A stretch of DNA of 64,000 nucleotides from Anaerolineaceae bacterium (GTDB lineage: Bacteria; Chloroflexota; Anaerolineae; Aggregatilineales; Phototrophicaceae). The stretch is from contig NZXX01000004.1 in NCBI GenBank assembly GCA_002702065.1, positions 1 to 64,000 of the forward strand, in the 5' to 3' direction. The position numbers and the translations under genes are program-made. Positions 8,643 through 17,410 of this stretch are shown in pieces (positions within the stretch are counted from its first letter, which is position 1; every line of letters begins with the position of its first letter). The notes below the pieces were generated by a model that was not told where the DNA came from, made no database searches, and worked only from the letters and a program-made list of their open reading frames with translations.

Positions 8643-11108
8643 TCATCCGTCCTTTTGTTTGTTATCGGGTGCCGGTTCCCCTTCCGGTTTGGGGCTTTCA
8701 CTGCCATTCTGCCGTGACCGGGGCGGACGATTCTCGCCGGAACGTGGCAGCGCGGGGACATCCAGCAGCGGTGAATCGTCGTCATCCAGCAAATCAAGGT
8801 CCTGTTCGTCAGCAGAGCGTTTCTCCGCTTCTGCCCGATTCGTCTGGACAGTATCGGTCCGGCGTGCTGGCTTTTCAGATGTCGCCGTAACGGGTTCGAC
8901 TTTGGGTGACGTGATGGTCTGAGTCAACCGTGCACGCGATGGCTGCTGCGTCTGGCGCTCCTGGGTCTGGGTAGTGGCGCTCGACGAGGTCACCTTCTTG
9001 TAATCAATCCGTGGATGGAAAACCGCCTGAAGCATCTCACCGAAGATACGCTGAATCGCCTTGATGTCATTCAGGGTCAGGCCGGATTCATCCAGCTGGC
9101 CGCTGCGCATTTTGCCATCAATAATGTCATGGACGATCTCGGCCACCTGTTGCTTGCTCGTCGGGCCGATAGACCGAATCGCAGATTCGCAGCTATCCGC
9201 CAGCATCATCAGCGCCGTTTCGCGGGTTTGTGGCCGCGGCCCCGGATACCGGAACTCCTCAATATCAACGGCGGATTCGTCACCACCTGCCGCGCTGACC
9301 GCCTTGCGATAGAAGACAAATACCTCGGTCGTGCCATGATGTTCGCGGATGAAGTCGCGCAGGCGGTTGGGCAGGCGATACTGCCGCGCCATTTCCACCC
9401 CCAGCGTCACGTGGCTGATGATGATGTCCGCGCTGCGATACGGGTCATCCAGCGAATCATGCGGGTTGCCACCGCCAAACTGCTGATTTTCGCTGAAGAA
9501 CACAGCGTTCTGCATCTTGCCAATGTCGTGATACAGTGCCGCCACCCGCACCAGTTCGGAATTGGCATTGATCGCCAGCGCGGCCTGTTCACTCAGGTTC
9601 CCCACCTGCAACGAGTGCTGGTACGTGCCGGGGGCTTCGCGCAACAGCCGTTGCAGCAGGGGATGATTCGGCTGGCTCAGTTCCGCCAGCTTCAGGCTCG
9701 TCGGCAGATTGAACAGCAGCGTGAGCAGATAAATACCTGCCACGGTCGCCGCCGCTGTAAAAATGCCGTTGATCAGGCTGAACGGCACCAGCAGGGGCAG
9801 CCCAACCCCGGTAAAGATGGAGCCGGACGGCACCGCCAGGTTAAAGATCGTCACCACGACCGTGTTCACCAGGCTGATGATCAGACCGGTGACAAAGTAG
9901 TTGTTCAACCGTTCCGTACTGCGCAGCGTCAGAATGCCGATCATGCCGCCGGCACCAACCAGCGTCGCCATTTCCAGCGAATTGCCCATCATCAGCCCGA
10001 CCAGCAGCGCCAGATCGAGCGTACCGATAATGGCCATCCGCACGCTGGAGATTGACACAAACAACAGGGCCAGCGTCGCCGTCGGGTACAGGTAAATCTG
10101 GCCGGTATTGCTGACGACGCGTGCACCCGCCAGCACAATCAGGAAAATGACGGCCAGCAGCATCAGGAAACGGGAAGATTCAAACAGGTGACGCTCGAAC
10201 CGGGCGACGTATAACCCGGTAATGACGATCACCAGAATGCTGGCCAGCAGCGCCCGGCCCATATCCTGCAAACGCCGGTCTTCGCTCGTCAGCAATCCAA
10301 GCTGGTCTAGCGCTTCCAAGTCGGCTGCGTCGATGGGTTCGTTTTCACGGACGACAACTTCATTCGGGGCGAAGGAGCGCGGCACGGGTTCCACTGCCTC
10401 TACCGCGCGCCGGCGTGCTTCTTCGGTCGCCGCCATGTTCGGGAACGTATTCGGGCGTATAAGGTCTTCAACGATGGCCGTGATGACACCGGATTCCTGC
10501 GTGTTGAAGCGAATGCCCACCTGCGTCGGCAGCTGGTTCCGCACAATATTCAGGTCGGCCTCGCGGATCGACTCCCGCATGACGCGTTCCAGCACACCAA
10601 TGATTTCATCATCAATGGACTGCCACGCTTCGGCGCTCATCGACAAAATCCGGCTGATCTGGTCATCCGTCAGGGTCAGCGCCGTAATGTTGTTGATGTC
10701 CTGAATTTTCTGCTCGGTGGTCGCAAACGGGTCGCGCCGCACGTTAGTGATAAAGTCCAGAATCTGGCGGACAAGCTGACTCTGTGTACGGCTGACGTTG
10801 GGGTCCGGCGGGTCATACACCAGGGCGACATTGGCCGCCACTTCGTCGCGCAAATTCTGCGTCAGCACATCGCTTTCGTACGTGACACTGCGCGGCGCGA
10901 GGATATTGCGGGTGGGCACCATGCCGATACGCAAGCTGCTAATGTCCTGCCCGCCCGTCAGCAGTGTTTCGTTGGCAACAATCACGGTCGCCAGCAGGAC
11001 AAACATCAACGCCGCGCCGATCACCCCGATCACATGCAGCGCGTTCCTGGCCTGATCGTGCGAAATGCGCAGATAGCGCTCCAGCAGATCCGCTGCCCAT
11101 TCGGTCAT
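8643..11108 (-). CDS. PgpH-like 7TM HD-domain phosphodiesterase (c-di-AMP hydrolase family)
   Basis: An 821-residue protein with the PgpH order: an N-terminal helix, a large extracellular 7TMR-HDED domain (about 60-290), a seven-helix membrane block (about 290-480) and a cytosolic HD domain (about 500-710) with AALYHDIGKM and later REHHGT metal-binding motifs. Members hydrolyse cyclic di-AMP. The last 120 residues are a low-complexity Ser/Thr/Arg/Asp-rich tail not usual for the family. The ATG lies 2 bases after the yqeY stop, so translation is probably coupled. Confidence 0.88.
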   Translation of the reverse strand: MTEWAADLLERYLRISHDQARNALHVIGVIGAALMFVLLATVIVANETLLTGGQDISSLRIGMVPTRNILAPRSVTYESDVLTQNLRDEVAANVALVYDPPDPNVSRTQSQLVRQILDFITNVRRDPFATTEQKIQDINNITALTLTDDQISRILSMSAEAWQSIDDEIIGVLERVMRESIREADLNIVRNQLPTQVGIRFNTQESGVITAIVEDLIRPNTFPNMAATEEARRRAVEAVEPVPRSFAPNEVVVRENEPIDAADLEALDQLGLLTSEDRRLQDMGRALLASILVIVITGLYVARFERHLFESSRFLMLLAVIFLIVLAGARVVSNTGQIYLYPTATLALLFVSISSVRMAIIGTLDLALLVGLMMGNSLEMATLVGAGGMIGILTLRSTERLNNYFVTGLIISLVNTVVVTIFNLAVPSGSIFTGVGLPLLVPFSLINGIFTAAATVAGIYLLTLLFNLPTSLKLAELSQPNHPLLQRLLREAPGTYQHSLQVGNLSEQAALAINANSELVRVAALYHDIGKMQNAVFFSENQQFGGGNPHDSLDDPYRSADIIISHVTLGVEMARQYRLPNRLRDFIREHHGTTEVFVFYRKAVSAAGGDESAVDIEEFRYPGPRPQTRETALMMLADSCESAIRSIGPTSKQQVAEIVHDIIDGKMRSGQLDESGLTLNDIKAIQRIFGEMLQAVFHPRIDYKKVTSSSATTQTQERQTQQPSRARLTQTITSPKVEPVTATSEKPARRTDTVQTNRAEAEKRSADEQDLDLLDDDDSPLLDVPALPRSGENRPPRSRQNGSESPKPEGEPAPDNKQKDG

Positions 11109-11110
11109 AT

Positions 11111-11560
11111 TTATTGGCTCAACGACTCACGAACAACCTGACTGACCATCCCGCCATCGGCGCGTCCCTTCACCTGCGGCATCAGCTTGCCCATCACCTT
11201 GCCCATATCGGCTGGTGATGATGCACCGGTTTCGGCGATGGCCTGCTGCACCAGTGCCTCCACTTCGGCCCGTGAAAGCTGCTGCGGCAAAAATTCTTCC
11301 AGAATCCGCAGTTCGGCCTCCGCCTCGGCGGCTGTTTCAGTACGTCCGGCAGCGGTCATTTCATCAATGCTTTCGCGGCGCGACTTGGCTTCTTTCTGCA
11401 AAATCGCCACCACGTCTTCGGTGCTCAGTTCCTTGCGCGTGTCGATCTCCACCTGCTTGATCGCGCTCTGCGTCAGGCGGATCACATTACGGCGCTGAGC
11501 ATCCCGGTTTTTCATCGCCTCTTTGAGGGCTTCCTGCATCTTTGGTCTTGGATCTTCCAT
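11111..11560 (-). CDS. YqeY/GatB-like domain protein
   Basis: A 149-residue cytosolic protein of the YqeY family, related to the tail domain of GatB and often encoded near rpsU or dnaG. The helical N-terminus (EALKEAMKNRDAQRRNVIR) and the C-terminal GKVMGKLMPQVKGRADGG motif are diagnostic. A role in tRNA-dependent amidation is suggested by the fold but unproven. It sits between mtaB (16 bases) and the pgpH-like gene (2 bases) in the same operon. Confidence 0.9.
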   Translation of the reverse strand: MEDPRPKMQEALKEAMKNRDAQRRNVIRLTQSAIKQVEIDTRKELSTEDVVAILQKEAKSRRESIDEMTAAGRTETAAEAEAELRILEEFLPQQLSRAEVEALVQQAIAETGASSPADMGKVMGKLMPQVKGRADGGMVSQVVRESLSQ

Positions 11561-11575
11561 TGGATTTATCCTGCT

Positions 11576-12862
11576 TCAAGCAATGATCGGCACAGCATTG
11601 GCCATCTGACGGGCATAGTCTTCCAGCCGCGCCGGTGTAATCGTATTGGAGAGGGCACGTGGATGAACCGCACGTACCTTAATGTAATTGTCAGTATAAC
11701 CGACATTCACAAATCCGTCTTCTGTCGCCCCGGTGACCTGCTCCCACAGCACATCGAGCGTTTCGCCGGTGAACCGCCCCGCATAATCGCCTTCGAGTTG
11801 CTCAGAAAGCGCGCGCAGATGATTACTGCGTACCTTCTTGGTGGCTTCGCTCACATGCCCGCGCATCCGCGTCGCCGCTGTGCCGGGCCGTTTGCTATAC
11901 CGAAAGACATGTAAACCGGCAAAGGCCATCTCGCGCACAAACGCTTCGCTGATCGCAAATTCCTCGTCGGTTTCACCGGGGAAGCCCACGATCATATCGG
12001 TTGTGATGCTGATGCCCGGCACACGCTCACGAGCGGCCTGCACCAGCGCCCGAAACTGAACCTGATTGGTGCGCCGCAGCATGCGTTTCAGCGTGGCATC
12101 ACAGCCGCTTTGCAACGGCAAATGTAAATGACGGCACACGCGCGGGTTCTGCCACAGGTCAAAAAACGACGGCGACAGGTCCCAGGGTTCCAGCGACGAC
12201 AGCCGCAGCCGGGGGATGTCCGTTTCCGCCAGGATGGCATGCACCAGCTTGACCAAGCCGTCCGGGTCGTTCAGATCATGGCCGTAACTGCCCAGATGCA
12301 CGCCGGTCAGCACCACTTCGTGATAACCCACGTCATATAAATAGCGAATTTCCTCGACCACCTCAGCCATTGATCGGCTGCGCCCGGCCCCGCGTGCAAC
12401 CGTGGTGATGCAGAACGTACAGGCATTATCGCAGCCATCCTGCACCTTGACGAAGGCACGGGTACGCCCCATCGCGCCGGGCAAGGAGTCGTCACGGCTG
12501 AAGGGTTCCTGATCAAAGGATTCCAGCGGCACACCGGTTACATGTTCCACCAGCCGGTCTTTTTCCAGATTGTCCACCACCCGCCCGACATTGGGCAGCA
12601 CGCGGATAGCCTGTGGCGATATCTGGGCATAGCACCCGGTCACCGTGATTTCGGCAGTTTCGTTGGCACGCCCCAGTTCACGGATCAATTTCCGGCTGCT
12701 GGCGGTGGCCTCATTGGTCACAGCGCAGGTATTCACAATAAACTGGTCCGCCTGCGCCGGGTCATCGACCACTTCATGGCCCTGCTGCTGCAACTGGCGC
12801 GCCATCGTGTCAATTTCGCTCTGGTTCAGGCGGCAGCCCAGCGTCCTTAAATGTACCTTCAT
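11576..12862 (-). CDS. mtaB: tRNA t6A37 methylthiotransferase MtaB
   Basis: A 428-residue radical-SAM methylthiotransferase that converts t6A37 to ms2t6A37 in ANN-decoding tRNAs. The N-terminal MTTase domain carries the three auxiliary-cluster cysteines (C10, C46, C77). The radical-SAM motif is C144-x3-C148-x2-C151 in GCDNACTFC, and a TRAM-like domain closes the C-terminus. The opening VHLRTLGCRLNQSE favours MtaB over MiaB or RimO. It is followed by yqeY after 15 bases. Confidence 0.92.
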   Translation of the reverse strand: MKVHLRTLGCRLNQSEIDTMARQLQQQGHEVVDDPAQADQFIVNTCAVTNEATASSRKLIRELGRANETAEITVTGCYAQISPQAIRVLPNVGRVVDNLEKDRLVEHVTGVPLESFDQEPFSRDDSLPGAMGRTRAFVKVQDGCDNACTFCITTVARGAGRSRSMAEVVEEIRYLYDVGYHEVVLTGVHLGSYGHDLNDPDGLVKLVHAILAETDIPRLRLSSLEPWDLSPSFFDLWQNPRVCRHLHLPLQSGCDATLKRMLRRTNQVQFRALVQAARERVPGISITTDMIVGFPGETDEEFAISEAFVREMAFAGLHVFRYSKRPGTAATRMRGHVSEATKKVRSNHLRALSEQLEGDYAGRFTGETLDVLWEQVTGATEDGFVNVGYTDNYIKVRAVHPRALSNTITPARLEDYARQMANAVPIIA

Positions 12863-12868
12863 ATCTCA

Positions 12869-13615
12869 CTAACCATCATCTGTCTCTGTCGCCGCCGGTC
12901 CGAAAACCAGCACATTATCAAATGCCACTTCCACGCCGGGTTCATCCAACGCCAATGCAACAACGCCGATCTGTCCACTTGGGATGGCACTATCGACCAG
13001 TTCGCCGTACATCTGCCCGCCGATACAACCGTTGACGTAAGTGCTAATGCCTGATGGATCATCCGGAATACACAGTTCAACCGGTTCATCATTGATGTAG
13101 AACCGGAACGTATCGCCCTGGGCAACCACCCGCAGGCTGTTTTCGGCGTCCAGCCCCTGGTTGACCAATGGCGACTCAATCCAGGTACTGACTTCGACCT
13201 GATCGCCATCCACCGAGCGTTTGACCTGATACCAGCCATCGCTGCTGATCAGAAACAGGTAATAATTTTCCGGGTCCTGCTCGCGGAAGATCACGCCAAA
13301 GCCATTATTCAGCGGACCAGAAACCGCCTTTGCCTGCACGCGCAGGTCAAAATCGGCAAAGTGTGGATTGGCGGTCGAATATGGTGAACGCTGAGGGACA
13401 TCCACCATAATATGGAGGGCACCATCTTCGGCCTGAGCCGCCAGACGACCCTCGTACAATTCCCAGTCGGCAGGCGCCGCGTCAAAGGTCTCGGCATACA
13501 ACACCGCACCCGCCGTTGCTGGCACCACATAATGCCACTCCGCAGCGATACCGGACAGCGCGTTCACGACGATCAGGATAGCCGCAAGTACCGCAAGAAT
13601 CAGGAGGTTGCGCAA
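12869..13615 (-). CDS. Membrane-anchored concanavalin A-like lectin-fold protein
   Basis: One N-terminal helix (residues 4-25) exports or anchors a roughly 220-residue beta-sandwich. Segments such as FRIEQDPENYYLFL-like (FREQDPENYYLFL), FRFYINDEPV and GQIGVVALALDEPGVEVAFDN match the LamG/3-keto-disaccharide-hydrolase (DUF1080-like) fold. No catalytic residues can be assigned; binding of glycans or another surface role is inference. The start is TTG at 13615 with GGGGG just upstream. The gene lies 6 bases before mtaB and may belong to its transcript. Confidence 0.6.
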   Translation of the reverse strand: MRNLLILAVLAAILIVVNALSGIAAEWHYVVPATAGAVLYAETFDAAPADWELYEGRLAAQAEDGALHIMVDVPQRSPYSTANPHFADFDLRVQAKAVSGPLNNGFGVIFREQDPENYYLFLISSDGWYQVKRSVDGDQVEVSTWIESPLVNQGLDAENSLRVVAQGDTFRFYINDEPVELCIPDDPSGISTYVNGCIGGQMYGELVDSAIPSGQIGVVALALDEPGVEVAFDNVLVFGPAATETDDG

Positions 13616-13688
13616 ACTGATACCCCCGTAGATGGTTCACCGAAATGTTGAAAGGGATTCTAACACGAGCGGGAAATCGCGAAAACGG

Positions 13689-14654
13689 TCAGTTCACCTT
13701 GTTGATGCGATACAGCACCCGGCGCAGCCCCCAGGCTTGCAGCAAGGCATAAAACCCCCAGATGGTCACCGCCGTGATGATGCAGCTGAGCAAAATATAC
13801 AGCATCAGCGGGAATGGAGACGACTCGTAGAATATCAGCGGGGCCAATAGCGCGCCCAACCCGAACCCCAGGCTGAAAAACAGCACAGCTGCCACGATGA
13901 TCTGGACCAGCCACAGCGCAAAGATCGCCCCGACCGACGCCAGCATCGCCAGCGGGATCGTCCCGATATAGGCGGACAGCGTCATCCCCAACGCGCTAAA
14001 CGCCTGCACCCGCCATACGGGTTCGACAATATAGACCAGCACTGTGACAGCAGCCGTTATCACCAGGGCAATACTGCTGAGGGGCGCTTCCATGAAAGCC
14101 TCTGCCAGCTGGCCGATGTTGACATTTTCGCCCGTCACGACATACGGCCATATCAGCAGCGCAAAAAGGCTGATCGTTACTGCTGCTGTCCGCAACCCGA
14201 CGATCATCATCGTCGATCGCCAGACGCGCAGCCGCACCCCGGCATGTTTGGCACGCACAATGCCGCCCTCGCTCAGGGCTGTCAGCCGCAGCAGATCCCA
14301 CCGTCCGGCAATGACCTCACCGCTAATCGTCTTTAAGGATGCCTGCAAGCAGATAAAATCCAGAACGGCGCTGAGGGGAATAATCGCCGTTGCCAGAAAG
14401 GAGATGACCGTCGGGCCATCAACATAAGCCATTTGCGACGACGAATACCCGCTCTTATTGGCGCTGTGCACCGCCAGGATGGCCAGCCACACGGTCAATA
14501 ACAGTAGATGCATCCCCGCAATCACGCGCCATGTCTGACCGCGAAATCGCTCCGGGGATCGCAGCCACCGTACCTGACGCGCATCCAGCCGGAACAGCGG
14601 GTGCCGCATCATGTCGCCCGCATAGGGCGTTTGCAACAACCGGAAGCGAATCAT
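13689..14654 (-). CDS. Polytopic membrane protein, paralogue of the 18575-21342 family
   Basis: 321 residues with about seven hydrophobic helices. I do not recognise a named family. It has HPLFR near the N-terminus and a GRWDLLRLTALS segment after the second or third helix. The three plus-strand proteins at 18575, 19503 and 20443 have HPLF and YDLL(x)3P at matching positions, so I treat all four as one family. The general look is that of ABC-2-like permeases, but no ATPase is adjacent. Its ATG overlaps the stop of the TPR gene by 4 bases (ATGA), so it is translationally coupled to it. Confidence 0.65.
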   Translation of the reverse strand: MIRFRLLQTPYAGDMMRHPLFRLDARQVRWLRSPERFRGQTWRVIAGMHLLLLTVWLAILAVHSANKSGYSSSQMAYVDGPTVISFLATAIIPLSAVLDFICLQASLKTISGEVIAGRWDLLRLTALSEGGIVRAKHAGVRLRVWRSTMMIVGLRTAAVTISLFALLIWPYVVTGENVNIGQLAEAFMEAPLSSIALVITAAVTVLVYIVEPVWRVQAFSALGMTLSAYIGTIPLAMLASVGAIFALWLVQIIVAAVLFFSLGFGLGALLAPLIFYESSPFPLMLYILLSCIITAVTIWGFYALLQAWGLRRVLYRINKVN

Positions 14655-15937
14655 CCCAGCCCCTCCAGCAGCCGCTGAGCCTGTGCCTGAAAGGGCGATT
14701 CCAGGCTACTGACCTGTTCGAGCAGTGTGCGTGACTCGGTCAGTTGGCCGGTTTCCAGCAGAATCTGCGCCTTATAAAACAGGCTGCGAGCGTGGTCCGG
14801 CTGTTGCGTCAACACACGGTCCAATTGTTCAAGCGCTGCTTCTGTGTCGCCAGACCGGTAGAACGACCAGCCCAAACCGGCCTGCACCTCAGCGTCATCG
14901 GGCAAAATCGTGGCGATGGCTTCCACGTCCGTTACCCCTTCTACTGCCGTTTCCGCATAGAAAATCGCCAGCAACTGCTGAAAGCGCGGGTCTTCGTGCG
15001 AGGCGGTCACCGCCACCCGCAGCCAGCGCTCCGCGTTATCCAGGTCACCCAGCAACTGGTAGGCGGTGCCGAGTTCGGCGTAATAAGCCGGGTTCTGGGG
15101 GTCCAGGGCTGCCGCCTGTGCCAGCGCTGCCAGGCTGCCGGTGAGGTCGTTGGCGTCGCGCAGATGCAGTCCTTCGACATAGCGGACCACCGCACGATCC
15201 GGCCCCAGCTGCACCGCCTGGGCTATCTGCGTGCTGCCGTCCTTACCCTGTTTAGCCCGTGCCAGCCCCACATAGGCCAGCGCGTCCGGGTAAGCCGGGC
15301 TGATGTCTGCCGCGTGCTGAAACACCAGTTCCGCAAACGACCATTGTTCCGCATCCGCCAGCATCAATCCCACCTGCATCACCCGCAGCAGTTCCTCCGA
15401 TTGATTGCCCAACACCCGCAGCAGCCCATTGGCCAGCGCTCGATACGCCGGTGCATTCGCGGCCACCTGCAAGTGTTCCCGTGCGGCAGGTGCATCAAAG
15501 GCAGCTCGCAGCACACCCAGATGATACTGTGCCCATGCGTCCTGCGGGTCGGCTGCGACCAGTTGCGCGAGTTGATCGACCGCATCCGGCCAGCGTTCAA
15601 GCGCAAGATACGCGTCCGCCAGTATCCGCGTCAGCAACAAGTCATCCGGCAAATCGGTGCTGGCGGCTTCCCAGTACGGCACCGCCCGCGTCAGATCGCC
15701 GCTTTCGCGCCACAGTTCACCGGCCAGACGCAGCCTATCGGGGGACCAGCCCTGTTGAGCTGCCAGTACGTCCAGGCTGTACAACGCCTGCTGGTAATGC
15801 CCGCGCCGCTGCTGCTCGGTAATCCGGGCGATAGAATTATCCTGTTGCAAAGGGGGAGAAAAAGCAAATGTCACCAGCGGAATTAAAAAGAGCAGCGCCG
15901 CCAGCGACACTGCCCCCCATACCCGCAATCGCATCAT
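14651..15937 (-). CDS. Exported TPR-repeat protein
   Basis: An N-terminal helix (about residues 6-27, ending near the alanine/phenylalanine-rich FAFSP) is followed by roughly ten tetratricopeptide-type helical pairs to the C-terminus. Repeat signatures include DAWAQYHLGVLRA, NPAYYAELGTAYQLLGDLDNA and HARSLFYKAQILLETGQL. TPR solenoids are protein-interaction scaffolds; no enzymatic domain is present. It overlaps the response regulator upstream and the membrane protein downstream by 4 bases each, so the three form a coupled operon with probable joint function. Confidence 0.8.
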   Translation of the reverse strand: MMRLRVWGAVSLAALLFLIPLVTFAFSPPLQQDNSIARITEQQRRGHYQQALYSLDVLAAQQGWSPDRLRLAGELWRESGDLTRAVPYWEAASTDLPDDLLLTRILADAYLALERWPDAVDQLAQLVAADPQDAWAQYHLGVLRAAFDAPAAREHLQVAANAPAYRALANGLLRVLGNQSEELLRVMQVGLMLADAEQWSFAELVFQHAADISPAYPDALAYVGLARAKQGKDGSTQIAQAVQLGPDRAVVRYVEGLHLRDANDLTGSLAALAQAAALDPQNPAYYAELGTAYQLLGDLDNAERWLRVAVTASHEDPRFQQLLAIFYAETAVEGVTDVEAIATILPDDAEVQAGLGWSFYRSGDTEAALEQLDRVLTQQPDHARSLFYKAQILLETGQLTESRTLLEQVSSLESPFQAQAQRLLEGLG

Positions 15938-16587
15938 TGCCCGGCGCTGCTCAGTGCGCCCAGCACCACGCGTTCTACTTCGTCGGACGTAAATGGCTTG
16001 ATCAGGTAATCATGCACATTTTGCAGCTTGCCGATCAGCCGGTTCGCCGGGTCACCATAGGCGGTGATAATAATCACTTTGGGCATGTTGGAGGCACCCT
16101 GGCGCTCCTTGATGCTTTCGAGCAATTTCCAGCCAGTCATATCTGGCAAACCGATGTCGAGCAGCACCACATCCGGTTCGATCTCATCGTACCGTTTGAA
16201 GGCGGTATTGCCATGTGTGGCATGCGCCGTCGCCATATCCAGCCGCTGCAACGTCGCCTCTATGATTTCGGCCAGTTCGGTGCTATCTTCGATGATGAAA
16301 ATGGAGGGCGTCCTGGTGTGTTCATACATGTGTTGATCCGCCGGATTGGTTCTGTATTCCGCGGTGGTTCGCCGTGCGTCCTGAGCCTCGGTATCCTCAC
16401 GTCCTTCCGCCAGAATCGGCGGCAGCATGCCGGTTTCCGACACCGGAGCGCCGTGGTGGTCGCTGATACGAACCGCTGGCATGACTCCTGTTTTGGACAC
16501 GCTGCGCATTTCCGGGTAATCTTTACCTTCCGGAGAGCCCTCGGCCCGATGGTCGTCTGTGGTGGAACGTGACTCCCGATTACTCAT
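15934..16587 (-). CDS. Single-domain response regulator with N-terminal extension
   Basis: A receiver domain occupies residues about 95-217, with the acidic pocket IIED, phospho-acceptor D144 (LLDIGLPD), the conserved Thr in ITAYG and K197 (LIKPF). There is no output domain. Residues 1-86 are polar, low-complexity and unlike any known domain. An ATG at 16329 would give a bare receiver, but the upstream start at 16587 has a GGGAG ribosome site and a promoter, so I keep the long form. First gene of the RR-TPR-membrane operon; no histidine kinase is adjacent. Confidence 0.82.
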   Translation of the reverse strand: MSNRESRSTTDDHRAEGSPEGKDYPEMRSVSKTGVMPAVRISDHHGAPVSETGMLPPILAEGREDTEAQDARRTTAEYRTNPADQHMYEHTRTPSIFIIEDSTELAEIIEATLQRLDMATAHATHGNTAFKRYDEIEPDVVLLDIGLPDMTGWKLLESIKERQGASNMPKVIIITAYGDPANRLIGKLQNVHDYLIKPFTSDEVERVVLGALSSAGQ

Positions 16588-16610
16588 GTCGTCTCCCGAC
16601 CAACCTTGTG

Positions 16611-16625
16611 CGGAACAAAGTTCCG
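16611..16625. promoter_or_regulatory. Perfect inverted repeat in the divergent promoter region
   Basis: CGGAAC-AAA-GTTCCG, a 6+3+6 perfect palindrome. It lies between the minus-strand -10 (16633-16638) and the response regulator start, near the expected transcription start, and also upstream of the plus-strand gene at 16697. It is a candidate operator or 5'-UTR hairpin. Confidence 0.4.
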
Positions 16626-16632
16626 TATTCTG

Positions 16633-16641
16633 ATTATAACA
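16633..16641 (-). promoter_or_regulatory. Extended -10 promoter of the RR-TPR operon
   Basis: The minus strand reads TGT followed by a perfect TATAAT (16633-16638), about 45 bases before the ATG at 16587. No clear -35 is seen. Confidence 0.6.
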
Positions 16642-16696
16642 CGATGCACTGTAATAACATGAAATAAGTGTATAAATTCATCAATTTTTTACATCT

Positions 16697-17410
16697 ATGC
16701 TTGACTACACCGATTCCATCCCATTACCTCACACCGGCGACTGTCGATTCCTCGGCATCGACCCGGCGATGGTCATCTATGTCGAAGAAATTTTCGGCGA
16801 TGATGACACCCTGAGCCAGCATGCGATCACGCTTGCAGATGGCATCATCGACTCGACCGGCGGCGACGATTTTGTGCCGCTTGCCCTGCCACAACCACTG
16901 GTTCGTCCCACACCTGTTCGGGCTGCCCGGTGGCTCAATTTTCGCGGTCCACGCCATCGCGGCCTGCGCGACCCGGAACGTATTACAGACGTTGTACGCG
17001 CGCTCGAAGTTCCAACGCGCATCAAACTAGTCCAGCAGCTTCAGCTCGACATTGCGCCACCCTTTCTGATTGGCATCGCCGAAAGTCAGGTCATGGCGGA
17101 GGCACTGCTGCAAGCCCCGGATACGTACATCGTGTGCCGGCGTCTGCGTATCGCCTATGCGCTCGAACAGCCGAAACGCGATGCCCAAAATCAGCTTTAT
17201 GATTATGACACCTTGGAAATCTACGCCGCGCACCTTTACAATGCAGCGGATGGCGAGGTTGATCTGCCGCCCGAAACGGTGTTTGCCGGGCTGCCCGGTG
17301 TGCAGCTGCTGCGACCGATGGATTGTATGGTCTACAACCAGCATCTGTTGGTGGCGGATGGCGGGAAGGATGATCAACCAGACCGGATACACATCTGGCG
17401 TATTGATTGA
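16697..17410 (+). CDS. Hypothetical cytosolic protein
   Basis: 237 residues, no signal peptide or membrane segment, acidic overall. I do not recognise a family. Visible features are GDCRFLGIDPAMVIYVEEIF near the N-terminus, a central arginine-rich turn (NFRGPRHRGLRDPER) and a hydrophobic/acidic C-terminal half ending in RIHIWRID. It is the first plus-strand gene of the divergent pair and its stop overlaps the next gene (TGATG). Constant coupling to the beta-propeller and membrane proteins suggests a shared pathway, but no function can be stated. Confidence 0.55.
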   Translation: MLDYTDSIPLPHTGDCRFLGIDPAMVIYVEEIFGDDDTLSQHAITLADGIIDSTGGDDFVPLALPQPLVRPTPVRAARWLNFRGPRHRGLRDPERITDVVRALEVPTRIKLVQQLQLDIAPPFLIGIAESQVMAEALLQAPDTYIVCRRLRIAYALEQPKRDAQNQLYDYDTLEIYAAHLYNAADGEVDLPPETVFAGLPGVQLLRPMDCMVYNQHLLVADGGKDDQPDRIHIWRID

